A stretch of DNA of 64,000 nucleotides from Tetraselmis striata (GCA_006384855.1 VCJN01002063.1:124001-188000); one strand, 5' to 3'. Shown: positions 36,721 to 49,640, counted from the first letter of the stretch. Translations and numbers: made by a program. Notes: generated by a model from the sequence alone, not told the origin.

Positions 36721-37433
36721 GGCCCTGGGGTAAGTTGCTCTGGGTGAACGCGGATATATCTGTCGGTCAACTAGCCGCGGAACTGACAATGCATGCCGCA
36801 CGCCCTCAACGAGTCCACGATGCGGCCGTTGCTGCACAAAGCACCGAGTGGTATGGCCATGCCTCCATGCCTCACCAGTTTGTCGCAAGGGGTTGCCTGG
36901 ATTTAGCTTGGCGTGCGTGGCCATGATGGAGGGTGCGTGCCGGGGGACGAGCAGCTACGGGACTGCGGGTGTGCGAGTGTGCATCAGGTAGGCAAAGCTG
37001 ATGCTTTCAAAAAAACTAAGTCCGGCGCCGGGAGTCTGGACGACTCGCGCTCCGCTGTTATATAGCGCGCTCCGGCTTGCTGCGTATCCATAGGCTAAGC
37101 GTAATATCCCGTATAATCCACATTTGACACAGACGTGCTATATGGTCGTAATTCGTCCGTGACCCCTTAACGGAGAATGGGTCGCGTAATCTGGCGTAAT
37201 GAGCTTATAATTCGATGGTACGCGTTTGCACAAGCCCAAACAATGAGACAAGCGGATGACTGCGTCGGGGCTGCCGAAGGCTTGTAGTGCCGCAAGGGGC
37301 CGGTTGGCACACGGTGCAACAAAAGTTTCGGCTTCTCCCATCTACCGAACTCAAACCCAGGGACTCAACCAGCACCCACCCGCCGCCGGCACCCAGCGTT
37401 ACTCGCCATCCACGGTTGCTCGCCTCGCCCAAT

Positions 37434-37923
37434 ATGGCCAACTTGATGCCCGCAGAGTACGACGGCGTGCCTAGGAAGTTCACCCGTTACCTCGACCAAC
37501 AATTGGTGGAGAGGGGGTGCATCTATTTCGAGACGGGGTGAGTTGCAATCCCCAATCATGAGCTACAACACAAACAACATGTATGTCTCTCTCGACACGG
37601 AACAAACATGGTCGGGCATCCTCACCGCTGGGGTAGAGGCTCTCCGGGGCTGGAAGTTCTTCCTCTAAGACGCGCTGGAGGATACCCGGGTTTCCGATGG
37701 ACGCTTGCTTAGCGAAGTCGGCGGAACACGGCTTGCTGCGGCGCGGGATCAGCTGTACCGCGCCTTGGAGGTGTGCATCGTGAAGGTCCCACTAGGGAAC
37801 CTAACGATGCGGGAAGCCTTCATCGACCAGTTCAAGCTGTTCACGGCAATGGCGCTCGCGGATGCTACGGCCATGCTGTCCCGCTACTTGAACATTAACC
37901 GGCACCCCATGTGCGTAGCCTGA
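37434..37923 (+). CDS. Two possible exons of an unknown protein
   Basis: An ATG at 37434 starts MANLMPAEYDGVPRKFTRYL and ends in a good donor (GTGAGT at 37538). A later frame (about 37670-37923) reads LEDTRVSDGRLLSEVGGT, LYRALEVCIVKVPLGN and FIDQFKLFTAMALADATAML. The acceptor between them is unclear. It lies divergent from the broken ORF at 36060-36720, so both could belong to one transposon. No domain is recognised. Confidence 0.3.
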
Positions 37924-38900
37924 TAGAGGCAGCCAAGATTTGGGAAGCCGACCTGGCGGGTGGCATCGTCCCCGAATACTCGCATACAACAGCAAGTGCA
38001 GTTGCATCACTCATGGCAGCCTTCCTGCCGTACCCCAGCATGCCGTGGGGCGTGGACAAGGCCACCGGGCCATCGGCCTCCATAATGACTCCGATCATGC
38101 AATGGGCAGATAAATACCGGCAGCCAGGATCTTGTTCTATACTGGCCGAGCCACGAAATTCTGCAGTGATACCAACTGAGGAGATGTTGCACCCCTCTTG
38201 GGAGAGTAGACTGTGGACAAATGAGGCATAGTTGGGCCACCATCCGAAGCGCTGAAAGGTACACATGAGGCATAGTTGCAAGATAGGGAAGGGGGCATCA
38301 TTCTTGGCTACCTCTGTATCGTACACCATGACACAAGGACGGAAGCGCAACTTCTCGATAAAGGCAGCCCCTCGTCCCACGCCCGACTCCAAACTGCCTA
38401 CATAGTGTTGCCATGCTACTGAGTTCTTGTATATACACACATACATATTGTGCATGAGAAGCCCGAGACAAGGAGTCATGTGGTGTTCATGCACAATACA
38501 TGGGGCAAGCACTGTGGGTGCCCACTGATGAGTACGCGGCAAGCATGCTATACTGTGAGATAGGCGTGCCGAGGTGGAGCAGCATGACAACTTACCACGT
38601 GTATGTTTGAGAAGTGCCGTACTCCCTTGAGGTGACCCACACCAGCCCTTCGGTGCCAGATCCGACCATCGCTGTGTGCCAACTGCACGCAGCTGAGCGC
38701 ATGGTGATAGCCCCCCCCCCCCCCCCCCCCCCCCCATCGGCACTGGTGTGTGGCAGAGAAAGGCGCCCCTTCGGCCAAACATTCGCATGGGGAATCACGC
38801 CATCCCTGTCGCGCTGAAGCACATCGAGGAGAAATTGTGCTACTTCTGTGCTGATCCGGACATAGTGACAGACCAGCCACATCATTTCCCGCGGTAACCC
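37895..38900 (-). CDS. Possible multi-exon gene of unknown function
   Basis: Minus-strand pieces that look coding: VCHYVRISTEVAQFLLDVLQ and RDGVIPHANVWPKGRL (about 38745-38885); SCVQLAHSDGRIWHRRAGVG (about 38600-38700), ending in a clean GTAAGT donor near 38595; and AAFIEKLRFRPCVMVYDTEV with KNDAPFPILQLCLMC (about 38250-38370). A poly-C run (38710-38735), typical of introns here, separates the first two. I cannot assemble or name the product. Confidence 0.25.
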
Positions 38901-40085
38901 GTACCGTAGTGCGAAAAATGCCCGAATACGTTATATCCAAAATGCCGTTTTCCGCCCACTCAGATGCACGCGTGAGGGTGCGGCACAGCGCCATGTACAT
39001 GCCAACCCACTCGTCACCCTGCATCATTCTCAGTCACATACACTCACCGCCCCGCAACCAACCGAAGCACCGCCCCCCCGGGGGCGCAATGAACCCAAAA
39101 CGGACTTTCGGCTGACTGGCGCAGCTGCTCTAGCCTCAAGACCTTGTACAGTGCGCGCACGCCCACCCACCCACATCCCTCAACTTCGCACCTATTCCGC
39201 TGCTTTACTCCGCCTAGGTAAAGTATCTTTAACGGTTAGGAGACCTAGCCACGTGTATTAGGCAACTTTCTGCCTTGTGGATTCTCTCCTAGTGTGTTTT
39301 ACAGTCCCCTAGTCCGGTTTTCGTGGATGGGTATTTCTGTGGCAATGCGCGAGTGGGAGGATGGCACCGGCGGGGGCGTGGCACCCCCCCGCAGCCAACC
39401 CGGCCGCGCAGCCAGGACTGAACCCCGCTACCCGATGGCGGTGGGGTTGGGTGGTTGACAATTACAATCAACTAGAAATGCCAGTCGTACTCGCTACATG
39501 CCATTCTAACTTTTCTGTTGCCGCCCCCGGCCCGCCCTTCAGGTTCCTGGCCGGCACGCTCTGCCGGCCGTGCAAGCCGGACGCCGGCAGCCATCCGCGC
39601 TTTCCCACCCCAAGGCAGCCAGGCGGTCGGAAGCCCCGGCATGCCGATGGGACGGTAGGCAAGTACGGTGGTATTAGCAATACGGAGTCCCCAGCATGCT
39701 CAGGGATGCCGGTATGCTTAAAGATGCCCATGCCCGCTTTGAGGGAGAACAACGCAAGAGAGTGCGTGAGGGAATCAAAGAAGATGCTCGCTGATAGGAA
39801 GGCGGCGGCCATGCGCTAGCCGCGCGCTGTAATCTTTTCACTACATATCTCAAACTTTGGATCGCATTTGTCATGAAAAAGCTATTACAATGCTTTTATG
39901 GGGGTGAAGGGATGCGGTGCTGTGGCTCCCGTGGGCGCAGCCCGCTTGGTGCCCGGGGGGGGGGAGGGGGGGGGGCGCTCTACGTGGGCGTAGCGCGCTT
40001 CTTGCCATGTGGGCCACACTTCGGTCGCTCTGGCGTGGGCAACTCATGTTGGTGGCAATCAACACGCATAGGGACTTCCGCAGTT
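38901..40085. other. Spacer with a possible ORF
   Basis: A 152-codon plus-strand frame at 39361-39819 (ending ARECVRESKKMLADRKAAAM) is Pro/Gly-rich at its start and lacks any known domain. I do not support it as a gene. A poly-G-rich stretch lies at about 39955-39976. Confidence 0.3.
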
Positions 40086-40086
40086 T

Positions 40087-40538
40087 TTGTGTCAGACCCC
40101 CGCCCAGTCCCTACGTGTGGCGGTAAACCGATCGTATCGAGTGTTCATCGCAACAAGGTTGTGGCGCAGCCGCTGGCGGGCACCGCTGCGTCGCCAGAGC
40201 TCCACGGTTTTGTGGGCATGCTGAAGGCGGGCGGCATCATCAAGCACAACACCAACGCGGTCAAGAACCCGGCCGCTACGCAAGCCTTACCCGGCGACAA
40301 CGCCGACAAGGGCAGTAGCCCGGAGTCCCCGGCCAAGAAGGCCAAGCAGCCCGCCAATCCGGCGGCTGGAGTGCCGGCCCGGGGCCGGGGTGGTGCTAAG
40401 GCCAGCATGGCAGGCTCTGGGCCGTTCGGGTCGCGGGCCGGCCGCTATAGATCGGGATGGCATTGGCCGTTGCCGCCACCCGCGATCAGCAGGCCCGCCG
40501 GCGTGGCGGTCCCGGCAGGAGAAACCGGATGTAAGTGA
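40087..40538 (+). CDS. Short conserved exon of unknown function, copy 2
   Basis: Reads PRPVPTCGGKPIVSSVHRNK through LAGTAASPELHGFVGMLKAG and SPAKKAKQPANPAAG, close to the minus-strand copy at 27223-27657. As there, no ATG precedes it and GTGTCAG suggests a 3' splice site. The similarity continues into non-coding flanks (40640-40790 against 26985-27135), so the whole block was duplicated, not just the exon. Confidence 0.4.
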
Positions 40539-40639
40539 TTTAATCCGCCCGCCCACTGCCGCGCGCCTCGCCGCCCACTGCCGTGCGCCCGGTCATTGGC
40601 ACGGCCGCGCACGCCATTGCACGCGCGCTATCGCATATT

Positions 40640-41470
40640 AGGCCAGAGCAGCGAGATTGTCGGGCTTCTCGAGCCGGATGCAAAAAAAGTCCACCGCAGA
40701 TATAGCGTCGCGATGGCGTGTGATATGCGCATGATGGAGTTTATTACGAGCAGTATGTCACGGAATGACTACAGACGAGTGTCATTAAACCGGTAATAAT
40801 ACTACGGGGCAATTTAAGGGTGTTACACGCTAATTATGAGGTGGACCGGGGAGGCAAGTGTCAAAGTCACAGATAATAGTGTGAATCACAAAAAGCCACT
40901 AAGAAATTCACCGCTAAAAACAATACTAAAAGATCAATGCAACAAGCCGCCTAAATGCGGCCCGCATCCCGCACGAGGCGGGATGGATGAGAGATGTGCG
41001 CACAGAGTCCGTGCCACGGGTGCACGTGTGTGCGAGGGTGATCCACGGACTTGATGTGAAGCTTCGGCAATGGGATGGAGGACGAATCTACGTCGCCTGA
41101 TGAGGCAACGAACACGCTCTCGAACCGCCACCACGCTCATAACCCAGAGAAAATCTCTTGCGAGTAAGGCCTCCTGGTGAGCCCGGGTGGTGCACTGAGT
41201 GAGTGCCCCGCGACGAGAGGGCACCCCGATCCGCGGACAAGCATGCGACACTGCGCACAGTGCGGCGCACCCGCCCCTTGCTCACCTCACCCACTGTGCC
41301 AAAGACCATGCCCGTGTACTCCGCCATGTCAAGGATGATTAAGAAGACCCTTCTGTCCCGGCTCCGTGTTGTGCCACGCCGCATCCCGCATTGCCAACCC
41401 CCGTTGTATGTCGCCCAACATGGAGCGCTCATCCCGCACGAGGCACGGGTAGTACTAGTAGCGAATGGAT
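40640..41470 (+). repeat. Dispersed repeat block
   Basis: 40640-40790 repeats 26985-27135 inverted. 40930-41150 resembles 20352-20560, including the AAGCGGCCCGCATCCCGC-type end motif and the block CTACG(T/C)CGCCTGATGAGG. This looks like nested non-autonomous elements with no coding capacity. Confidence 0.6.
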
Positions 41471-42464
41471 TTCCCTAAGTCAGGTCCGATTTAATTGTAT
41501 GTTTTAGACCCCCTCCTTTTTCCACCCTCGCTCTACTTTATTTATGTTGATCTCACAGTACTTAGTATAACATGTCCAAAGTTGCATAATAACTACCACT
41601 GACACGACTTTTTTTATGGTTTCAATGCATGGCTATAGCTGTGTGCACAAGGTGTTCCCCGCCATATGCAAGCATAAAATGGAGAGAGGTGGGGCACTTT
41701 GTGGAACCATCGCCATATTACAGTCAGCATCATGGCAAACCATGAAACCACACGGTCCGTGGCCCTATCCACCCCTCCATGCATGTAGTGCTATGATGTT
41801 GCTCAGCATTTGTATGCCACTGCCACTGTGTTGCGACTCTCACCGGGATGCTCTTCCATCATGCTGCGCATCCAATGTTGCCTATCTATCAAGTTCTCGC
41901 ATCTTCTCAGCACAGTTGGCCTTGGCGCCCCTCACGAGCACCTGATAGCCGCCATCACGCTCATAGGTTTTGCACCAAGGCAAAACTTACAGTGATGTAG
42001 ATAGTATGTAACACCTCATCACTGAGTCCTCCGTCTACATCGCCTGGACATTAACACATCGACGCATCATCAGTGGGATCAGTGTGGCCATCGGGAAGGG
42101 GGGCTTGGGGCAGCACATAGTGGTACCGCTCCCAGACGCCGATTACTGCTTAAATACGTGAACATAAAGCTGAGGCCACTTACATAGTGACCCCCCCCCC
42201 CCCCCCCCCCCCCTCCTGTTTCTCCGGAATGAGTATAGTACTAGAACATAGCATTAATAAATCGGACCGGCCTAATCGCTGCGAGCACCGAACCAATTTG
42301 GGGACATAATGGGTTTAGGGGTTTTACTGCTGCCATATTAGTAAATCATGGTAGTATGGCAGTACGGTACGGGTACTAAAGGCAAAACATACTGCGCCTA
42401 TACCCGCTGCGCCGCGAGGGTACCAGCATATTATAGGGTATAGGGTAGGGCGGACCTTTCGTGG
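41471..42464. other. Spacer
   Basis: No gene supported. A poly-C tract lies at 42191-42213. A plus frame at 41616-41945 is not recognisable. Confidence 0.4.
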
Positions 42465-42920
42465 TCAGTGCCGGGTATTTTGATGGCAGTGTTTTAGACG
42501 GTGATCCAACAGTGTTGGAAATTCCGTCACTGGCCTTTAATTAGTCTTGCGAAATGCTTCGGCAATTTGCTTGATGACTATAACGGAGCGTCGCCTACCC
42601 AGGGCTTTCCGTAACTGGATTGCTGCCTAAACGGCCGTCGTAGAGACGCTGCAAGGGTTTCACTGGTGCCAGTCCTGTCCCGGGGACGAAAAAAAAATAC
42701 CAGCATATTATAGAGAGTTAGTCGCTACATGAGCTAGCAGCAGAAGGCGATATCAGGAAATCACCAAATAAAAAGGACAATCAGAAAGGTCCTCACCAGC
42801 ACATTATTATGGCTGCCCGCTGTAAATAAGCAGCCGTCTAATACGTACCATACGGCGCGCTTAGCAGTCAGCATACAGTACATTATTATTAGCGAAGCCG
42901 AGAGTCTCTGCTCTGTATGA
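42465..42920 (-). repeat. Inverted-repeat family member and an adjoining repeat
   Basis: 42465-42690 is the reverse-strand counterpart of 22140-22385. 42715-42800 (GAGCTAGCAGCAGAAGGCGA and onward) recurs at 49840-49905. Confidence 0.7.
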
Positions 42921-42939
42921 TTACATGAGCCAGCTGCAA

Positions 42940-43690
42940 CATTCAAGAAATCCATACAGAAATCCAGAAGAAAATCCAGCTACGGGCCACCAGAGGCGGG
43001 AACCGCCATGACAGCCACCGACCAGGCATCGCCACCAGCCAGGCGCCGCGCCACGCAGTAGGGACGCTCTCCCCAGCACACAATCCCGGGCCACTCCAAT
43101 AGCGGCACTAGGCCGAACGTGATGTGAAGGCGCTGACAGGAAAGGAGCTTCGAAGTTGAGGTCTCGCAGCAAGGAGCGGAAGTGGGGGTCCAACCCAGAA
43201 CGGGGCGCCACGGGCGTGCAACAGACGCAGGCCACCCAACGCCAAATCCGCCGCCAGCTCGGCCGCGTCCTTTTCCGCCAAACGTAGAACATCCCAGCAC
43301 AACATCTCGGGCCACTCCAATAGCGGCGCTGAGCCGAATGTGATGTGGAGGCGCCGACATGACAGATAGGGGGAAAGTGCTCAACGAGTAGGGAATGGAG
43401 AGCCGACCAGGCCAGCAACGACGTAAGACGCCGCTGTCCAGCGCGCGTTGTTCCGCCCAACGCCAGATCCGCCGCCAGCTCGGTCGCGTCCCCTTCCGCC
43501 CAACGTAGAACCCCCTTCCCAACACAACATCCCGGCCACTCCAATAGCGGCACTCGGCCGAATGTGATGTGGAGGCGCCGACAGGACAGGAAGGGAGAGG
43601 GTGCTCAAAGAACAACGAACGGGGAGTTCACCGGACCAGCAACGACGTGAGACGCCGGTGTCCAGCTCACACTGCTCCTCCGCGGCTGTG
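42940..43690. repeat. Tandem 220-240-bp repeats
   Basis: Three successive units begin with CGG(G)CCACTCCAATAGCGGC at about 43088, 43310 and 43533. Each continues through GTGATGTGGAGGCGCCGACA and CGCCAGCTCGG-type blocks. A related single unit lies at 26625-26830. ORFs in several frames here are repeat artefacts. Confidence 0.75.
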
Positions 43691-44450
43691 GCAGCACGGG
43701 CGGGGCCAAGGCTACCAAGCAAGGCGCCACCCGTGCACGATCCCCGCCCCCATCCCCAGCCGGGAATGGAGGCGGAGGAAGGGCCCGCGATTCCGAGGGC
43801 CGAGGACGGTCGTCGGGCCCGCCCAGGCGGTGGGTGGGTGGGTTCTCTGCTCTGTATTATATGTATATATGCTACAAATTGGCGCTTCGCGCCGGGGATT
43901 TGTAGAGGTGCCCCTACCTCTTTAGTTGAGCCTCGTGCGGGATGCGGGCCGCTTTCAGCCGGCTTGTAGTGTTGATCGTTCATGTCTGCTTTAAGACCAC
44001 ACTCGGCATAGATTCCAAAATGTAATCCCCATAATCTGTACGGGTACTGCCGCGCACCCGTAACTCCATAATTTCGGCCATGTTGGAGAGATACTGGGCA
44101 TCTCCGCAAGAGCGACTCGGCATAGATTCCAAAATTTACTCTCCAAACACGGCGTTCCTGTTACACGAAAATCGGGGTTTTTTGTGTACGCTTTGTAACG
44201 CGCCACCACCTTTCCCTGGTGTGCGTCAGCCCATGCATGGGCCCAAGGTTTGACCCAAAACCCCCAGGGCCTTGTACATGACATGTACGGGTGCGCTCGG
44301 GCGGTGGAGCCGGGCGGGTGGTGGGCGTATGACTATTATCCTCGCGCGGGATCCCGCACGTGCAGTGGTGGTGGTGCTGGGTGGCTGAGGGATCACGCAC
44401 GAGCGTGCGCGGCGGCATGCCACATTATCATTATCGCTGCCAGCAACACC

Positions 44451-47087
44451 ATGCCCGACGCTGACCCACCCGAACCACCGCAGCCCGCGGCTGGAAGCCA
44501 TGGCTCGGAGCGTTGGTCAGCACGGTTAAGGGGTGCTGTTTCACCGCTCGCAGGCGGGTGGTGGAGCGGCAGGCTCGGGCCGAGCAAGCCGCGGCAGGTG
44601 CCGCAGCGCAAGCGGCAGCTACCGCTGCGCGTCCGCGCCGAGCAGGCGCAGACGTGCCCTCACTCCGAGCACAAGTTCAGCATCTTACAAAGCGCTCGGG
44701 GACGTTGGCAAAGCAAGTAGCTGACTTACAAGGACAACTTGAGGCGGAGCGCTCGCAGTCGCGCGCTAAGGAAACGGTGGTGAAGCAACTCCGTGCCGAG
44801 GCGATCGCAACGGAGGCCAAATATACAGCGAAGCTCGCTAAGGTCGTCACGCAGCGTGACTCGGCGAAAGCCGCCACGAGGCGGGCTAAAGCAAAGCTCG
44901 AGGCAAGCCAATCGGGCTCGGCAAGGGCTCGGTCGTGTGTTACGAAAGCCATGAGAGAGCGGAAGTTGCGGCGGGCTTTCGCAAGCTTGCGCCAAGACTT
45001 GAAGCGGATCTCAGCCCCACCGGTGAGTGAGGCCGAGGCGTACCGCGGCTTCAAACGCCGCGAGGTCTAGAGGCTGACCGACTATCTTGAGGCGCGCTAC
45101 GAGGGGGGCGTGAAAGGCGACACAGTCGTGCAACTCGTCGACTGTTTCTGCAATGAGTGTCCCGAAATTCTTGATGCCGTTTGCCAGCAGCGCGGGTTGT
45201 ATAGCACTGTGGAGCAGCATGTCGTCGCCGCGATCCGCGAGCACTGGACCGTGGCGCGCGCGTCGTACATCCGCGTAACCTCCAAGCTCACGTGGCGCCG
45301 CTACCAATACCTCATCCATGCCTTGTCTAAGCGTTGGGTCGAGGATACGGGCGAGCATGAGGTGTTGTTGCTGCCGTATGGCACACCAATGTGTCTATTG
45401 CCAAGCAAGAACGAGGTGTGGGGGTGGGAGGACCGAGTGGCAAAGCTAGCCGGGCTTGAAATCTCCGAGGACGGCAAGCGAGCCATCATCGACGTGATGC
45501 AGGCGTTGCGCACTCGGCTGGCCCAGTTCCCGAAAGATCAGTTGCCCGAGAACAGAGAGATCGTGATCCAGTTTTGCGGTGAGCTGCCATCGTCAGTGTT
45601 ACGAATGCTGTGAATTGTTTTCATAATAATACATGCCATCCCTGATAATATTGTTTGTGCCTATAGCTGATGGCAGTACAGCCTTCAAGCTCGGCCATCA
45701 AGGGGCTGTGCTTGCCATCTTGAAGCCATTGCTGAGAAGGGTGGACGAAGAAGGTTATGTGATGGAAGGGTGGGGTGTGGACAGCATTCACAATGCTGTG
45801 AAGATCATGCTGTACGAGGGGCAAGACAAGTACGAGCAGTTCATCACACCGATGGAGGCTGTCAAGGATCAACTCATGGAGCTCTGCGACGGTTCATGGA
45901 TGAAGCTTCATGACGATATCTACACCTTCCAGATGGTGTTGGGAGGCGACATGGCGTGGCAATCATGGATCTACGGGCATGCTGGAGCGGCTTCTACATT
46001 TTTCTGCTTCGTGTGTGACATGTCTAAGCACCACATGCACCTCACGCAGAGTGACTACGAGCGGAAGGGCATGAGCATGCCGATTATCAAGAGCGCGCAG
46101 TATGCAGCCATGCTAGCGCATGCAATGGGAGATGAGTACGGACTGACGGAGCCCTACCCGTGCCCGGGATGCGGTGAGACTGTGCACTTCTATGGTGACT
46201 TACCCCCCACCGACACTCCGGCGGCAAGGCAGGATTACCAGCATGCCCACTTCGACCATCGCCACATGTGCCCACCCGGCTTCATAATGATAGAGCCGGA
46301 GGACATGATCGGTGACACCATGCACGCGGGCATCCAAATCTGCCCGCATGTGGTGTGGCATACTGTCCACAAGCGGTGCAAGACCAAGGAGGAAGCGCAA
46401 GCTGTAATGGATGCCATGCAACTCATCGGACTTCCGGGGCGGGAGGTGAAGGTAAAGACTGGAAAGGGTAAGGCAATCACCAAGGCCGACCTACCTGCGT
46501 TGAGTGGTCCGGAGGTGAAGAAGATGGTGGATGGCCATGAGGTGGTGCTCGACGCCATCATCTCCCGCTCCGATCCCATCAGGCTCAAGTTGAAGGTGTG
46601 GGACCGCTACATCGCCATGACAGCGGCATGGAAGGTGGACCCAGGTGATGACCCAGAGGCCCGCAGCCGGGCAGCTCGGGTACTGCGGGACGCCGTGGAG
46701 CTCTTCTTTGCCGCCTTCCTTGACATTGCCACAGCAGAGGACATCACGCCGTACATGCACCACGCGGCATGGCACTTTCCGATGTGGATGGAGCGGCACG
46801 GCTGTATCGACCACTACAGCGCTCAATGCATGGAGCACAGCAATCGGGAGATCAAGCAGGGCTTCCGTCAAGGGAGCAACCACCAGCCGCAGCGCATGTT
46901 GAGGAGTAGAAAGATGACGCTATCCAGGACAGGCCAAGTGCGGAAGCGCAGCACGCTAATGGCCCATCACCGAGGCATGCATGGCCCCCCGAAGCGTTCC
47001 CAGCCCCACATGCCGAAGGAGAAGGCGGACAAGGTGAAGAAGGAGATGGCTGCAAAGGCATCCAAGCGCAAGAGCGTGATGGCATAG
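44451..47087 (+). CDS. Putative transposase of the 5.67-kb DNA transposon
   Basis: Starts MPDADPPEPPQPAAGSHG; a 45-bp GT-AG intron (about 44517-44562) is needed to reach the coiled-coil, Ala/Arg/Gln-rich segment. An in-frame TAG at 45068-45070 interrupts REV/RLTDYL. An intron at 45579-45666 joins IQFC to ADGSTAFKLGHQGAVL. Conserved-looking points: that first Asp, VLGGDMAWQSWIYGHAGA with FFCFVCDMSK (second Asp plus a Cys pair), PCPGCGETVH, and CMEHSNREIKQ (Glu). This fits an RNase H-like DDE transposase of the type that reads LGGD...C..C in many fungal and invertebrate transposon proteins, by my recollection. The frame ends with TAG at 47085 but stays coding-like (RADKHKKQK) to TAA at 47115-47117. 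Catalytic assignments are inference. Confidence 0.6.
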
Positions 47088-47137
47088 CGGGCCGACAAGC
47101 ACAAGAAGCAGAAGTAAATATATATAGTTACAGCTAT

Positions 47138-48443
47138 CTAGCGAGCAGCCTTCCCTTTTTGAGATCTGCCGTACACCACGTTGTAACGGCGAGGGCGGGT
47201 ACTTGGACCAGCAGGACCCGCCGCGGCCTCCCGCTCCGCCGCTTCCTGCTCTACCACCCCTGCAGCCTCCGCCGCTCGCCGCGCCATCTTCTGCATGTAA
47301 TGCTGCCGCACGGCTGGGAAGTGCGCAGCATCCCAGCTGTCTATGCTGGTGAAGCTCTCTGCGCTGCACGGCGACGGCATGTCCCCCTCCTCTGTGTCGC
47401 TGTCTGACCTAGCACTCTCAAGTTCCATGCGCTGCTGCCGCTGCTCAGCGCGCAAGCGCGCAGCTTGCGCTCGCAGCTCGCGCTGCTCCTGAGGGCGCAC
47501 TGCCTAGAGGGCACAGCACTCTATTCTATCCACCTCACTTTCCCCTGGAGGGCCTTCCAACCGAAAGACTGACCCCCCTACCTGCCTAGGGGGTGGTGGT
47601 GGAATGGGCGCGCTGCAATCCCAATCAAGAATAGTCTGCATCGCGTCGCTATCATCGGTTGCGCCGGCCAGATGCATACAATGCGACCTCACTATAACTT
47701 GCAGCTCGCGCATGGCATATGCTTGGGGGTCACCATAGGGGGGCAAGTGGACCCATGCCTTTGGATTTCTGGTGCTGGTGGGGTAGCCGGTTGGGAGCTG
47801 CAAGTCTGCGCCCTTCTTCGCAGCCACGACACCGGTGTGGAACAGCACGGTCCCCGCCCGCTCAAGTAGCGTGCTGCCGGAGTAGGGATATGGCGTCTCC
47901 GTCACCTCCAAGGCAAAGCGGATACAAGACAGAGACCACGTCGCCGCGGTCCGTCATTCGCACTCCGCCATGGGCGCCCCGTCTAGCGTGCTGCTCGCGG
48001 CGCGCCTTTTGCCGAGCTGCTTGCAACGCACTTCGATGCTGCCTCGGCTTTGGCGGATCGCCATGCTTCTCGTGCAAGAAGAGGACCGACGCGACGCCCT
48101 CTGACGTATACGTGATGCATCTCACCACGCGCTTCCCCTTGCGGTCGGTCGTGTCCTTGACCAAGTGCCACAATTCTGGTCGAGACTGGCAGAACGCAAC
48201 CAATAGGTCGGCGGGAATGTTCTTGAAGCTGGCCGTCGCAAAATGCCGGCCGCCCTGCGTGTGCTGGCTGTTACAGCGTTCGTAGAGCGCCTCAGTGACC
48301 GCCGCGACCAGCACCCCCTCATCCACGAGTGCTAGGGCTCCCAGGGCGGTAGAGCGGGCGCAATTCCGGCATACGTCGGTGGCGGCGGGCTGGTTGGCCG
48401 CGATGGCCAAAATGCAGCGGCCGCAGTTCTCGCGCCGTGCCAT
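47138..48443 (-). CDS. Second protein of the DNA transposon, N-terminal zinc finger
   Basis: The ATG at 48443 gives MARRENCGRCILAIAANQ; CGRC and CRNC are 13 residues apart, a small four-Cys zinc module. Then come LYERCNSQHTQGGRH, DLLVAFCQSRPELWHLVKDT and VASVLFLHEKHGDPPKPRQ. The frame changes near 47900 to FALEVTETPYPYSGSTLLER, GADLQLPTGYPTSTRNPKAW and YAMRELQVIVRSHCMHLAGA. It crosses a TAG at 47504-47506 and continues PQEQRELRAQAARLRAEQR to its end at 47138. Both breaks could be introns or mutations. A DNA-binding partner of the transposase is the natural guess; no known family matched. Confidence 0.5.
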
Positions 48444-48499
48444 ACCGTTGCGCTGATGCGTCGGTGCCACGCGGATTTCAGCCTATACCCACTTGTTTT

Positions 48500-49640
48500 C
48501 ATGGACACAACGCCAAGGGTTGAGGGCGAAACTCAAAAATCCGCCCCGGTCACGACCTCAGGAAACCCCCTCACTAGCGCTCTTGGGCGTGTGTCGGGCG
48601 GGCGGGCTGCCGACATCTCTCCGATTCGGCTCTAGGTGGGTGGGACAGGGGCGAGCAAATGGGGTGGAATGGGGCGCATCCGTACCTCGCCGCGGCGGAC
48701 GCGCAATCAGTGTTGACCACTGTGCCCACTAACTGCCCGGCTGCCGCGCGTACAGTCTGCCAAGACTTTAGGCCCAAGGCTGTGGGGGTCGGGATGTGCA
48801 ATGGCTGCGGTCACGAGTGGCAAGCGCGTGCCGACGTGACCTTGGTGGCTGAGCGAGTGAGTAATGTGCAGGGCGCGTCGGCACGCGGCTTGCATAACGA
48901 TTACTCGTACCAAAATAGCGCGCCCGAAATATAGCGCGCGCCGGAACGCCGTGAAATGCCAGGGCGCGGCCCGGGCCGCCGCAATGCCGCAACTGCCGGG
49001 CCGCGGCCCGGGCCGCCGCATTGCCGCAACTGCCGGGCCGCGGCCCGGGCCGCCGCATTGCCGCTACAGCATCCATAGCTTAGCAAACCACCGTAGCACC
49101 CCTACTCGCTCACTATTGATCGGTGGGATGGGCACGCAGTCGAAGCTACCTACGGCGTCGGGGGGCTCTTTATGGGCTGCGGGCTGCGCTGTTGCCGTGG
49201 CAGCGGCCACGTTGGTCGTGCAATCGTCGCGGAAAAGGTGCCGTGATGTGGGTACCCGTGAAGGCGATAGGTAGGTGCGAGTGTGCGACTCGTTCTAGGC
49301 GGGCGCGGTGGCAGTCGCCACGGTCCCCATGGCGGCACCGCCCTACCACTCACGCGCGGTCGCAGCCCGTCCATGCCGTTGACTGTCCGTGAGGCAGTCT
49401 ACAGGGCCATAGGTCGAGCACGAGTGGCGGGATCTGGCACGGACCGGCGCGGGTGGGTGCGGATGTGTGCGGATGTGCCTCGGCGGGACGGGGCCAGAAG
49501 CCCAGAAGGCGCGGGCACACCAATTTCGGCCAATTTGGATTATGGAGGTTATGCCGAGTCGGAGTCTGAGGGCTCAAATCTCCAAAACGTACCGCTTTGG
49601 TATTCTAATCAGGCACCCGCCTTTTGGATATCGCGTTTTG
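48500..49640. other. Non-coding right arm of the DNA transposon
   Basis: It contains imperfect tandem units at about 48960-49070 built on GGGCCGCGGCCCGGGCCGCC (a GC-rich palindrome, about three copies). The subterminal words near 49525-49560 (TTATGCCGAGTCGGAG) echo the TIR. ORFs across it are not supported. Confidence 0.5.

Noticed and set aside
42921..44109. Overlapping 210- and 242-codon minus-strand ORFs
   Set aside because: They read through tandem 220-240-bp repeats and show the same peptides in different frames.
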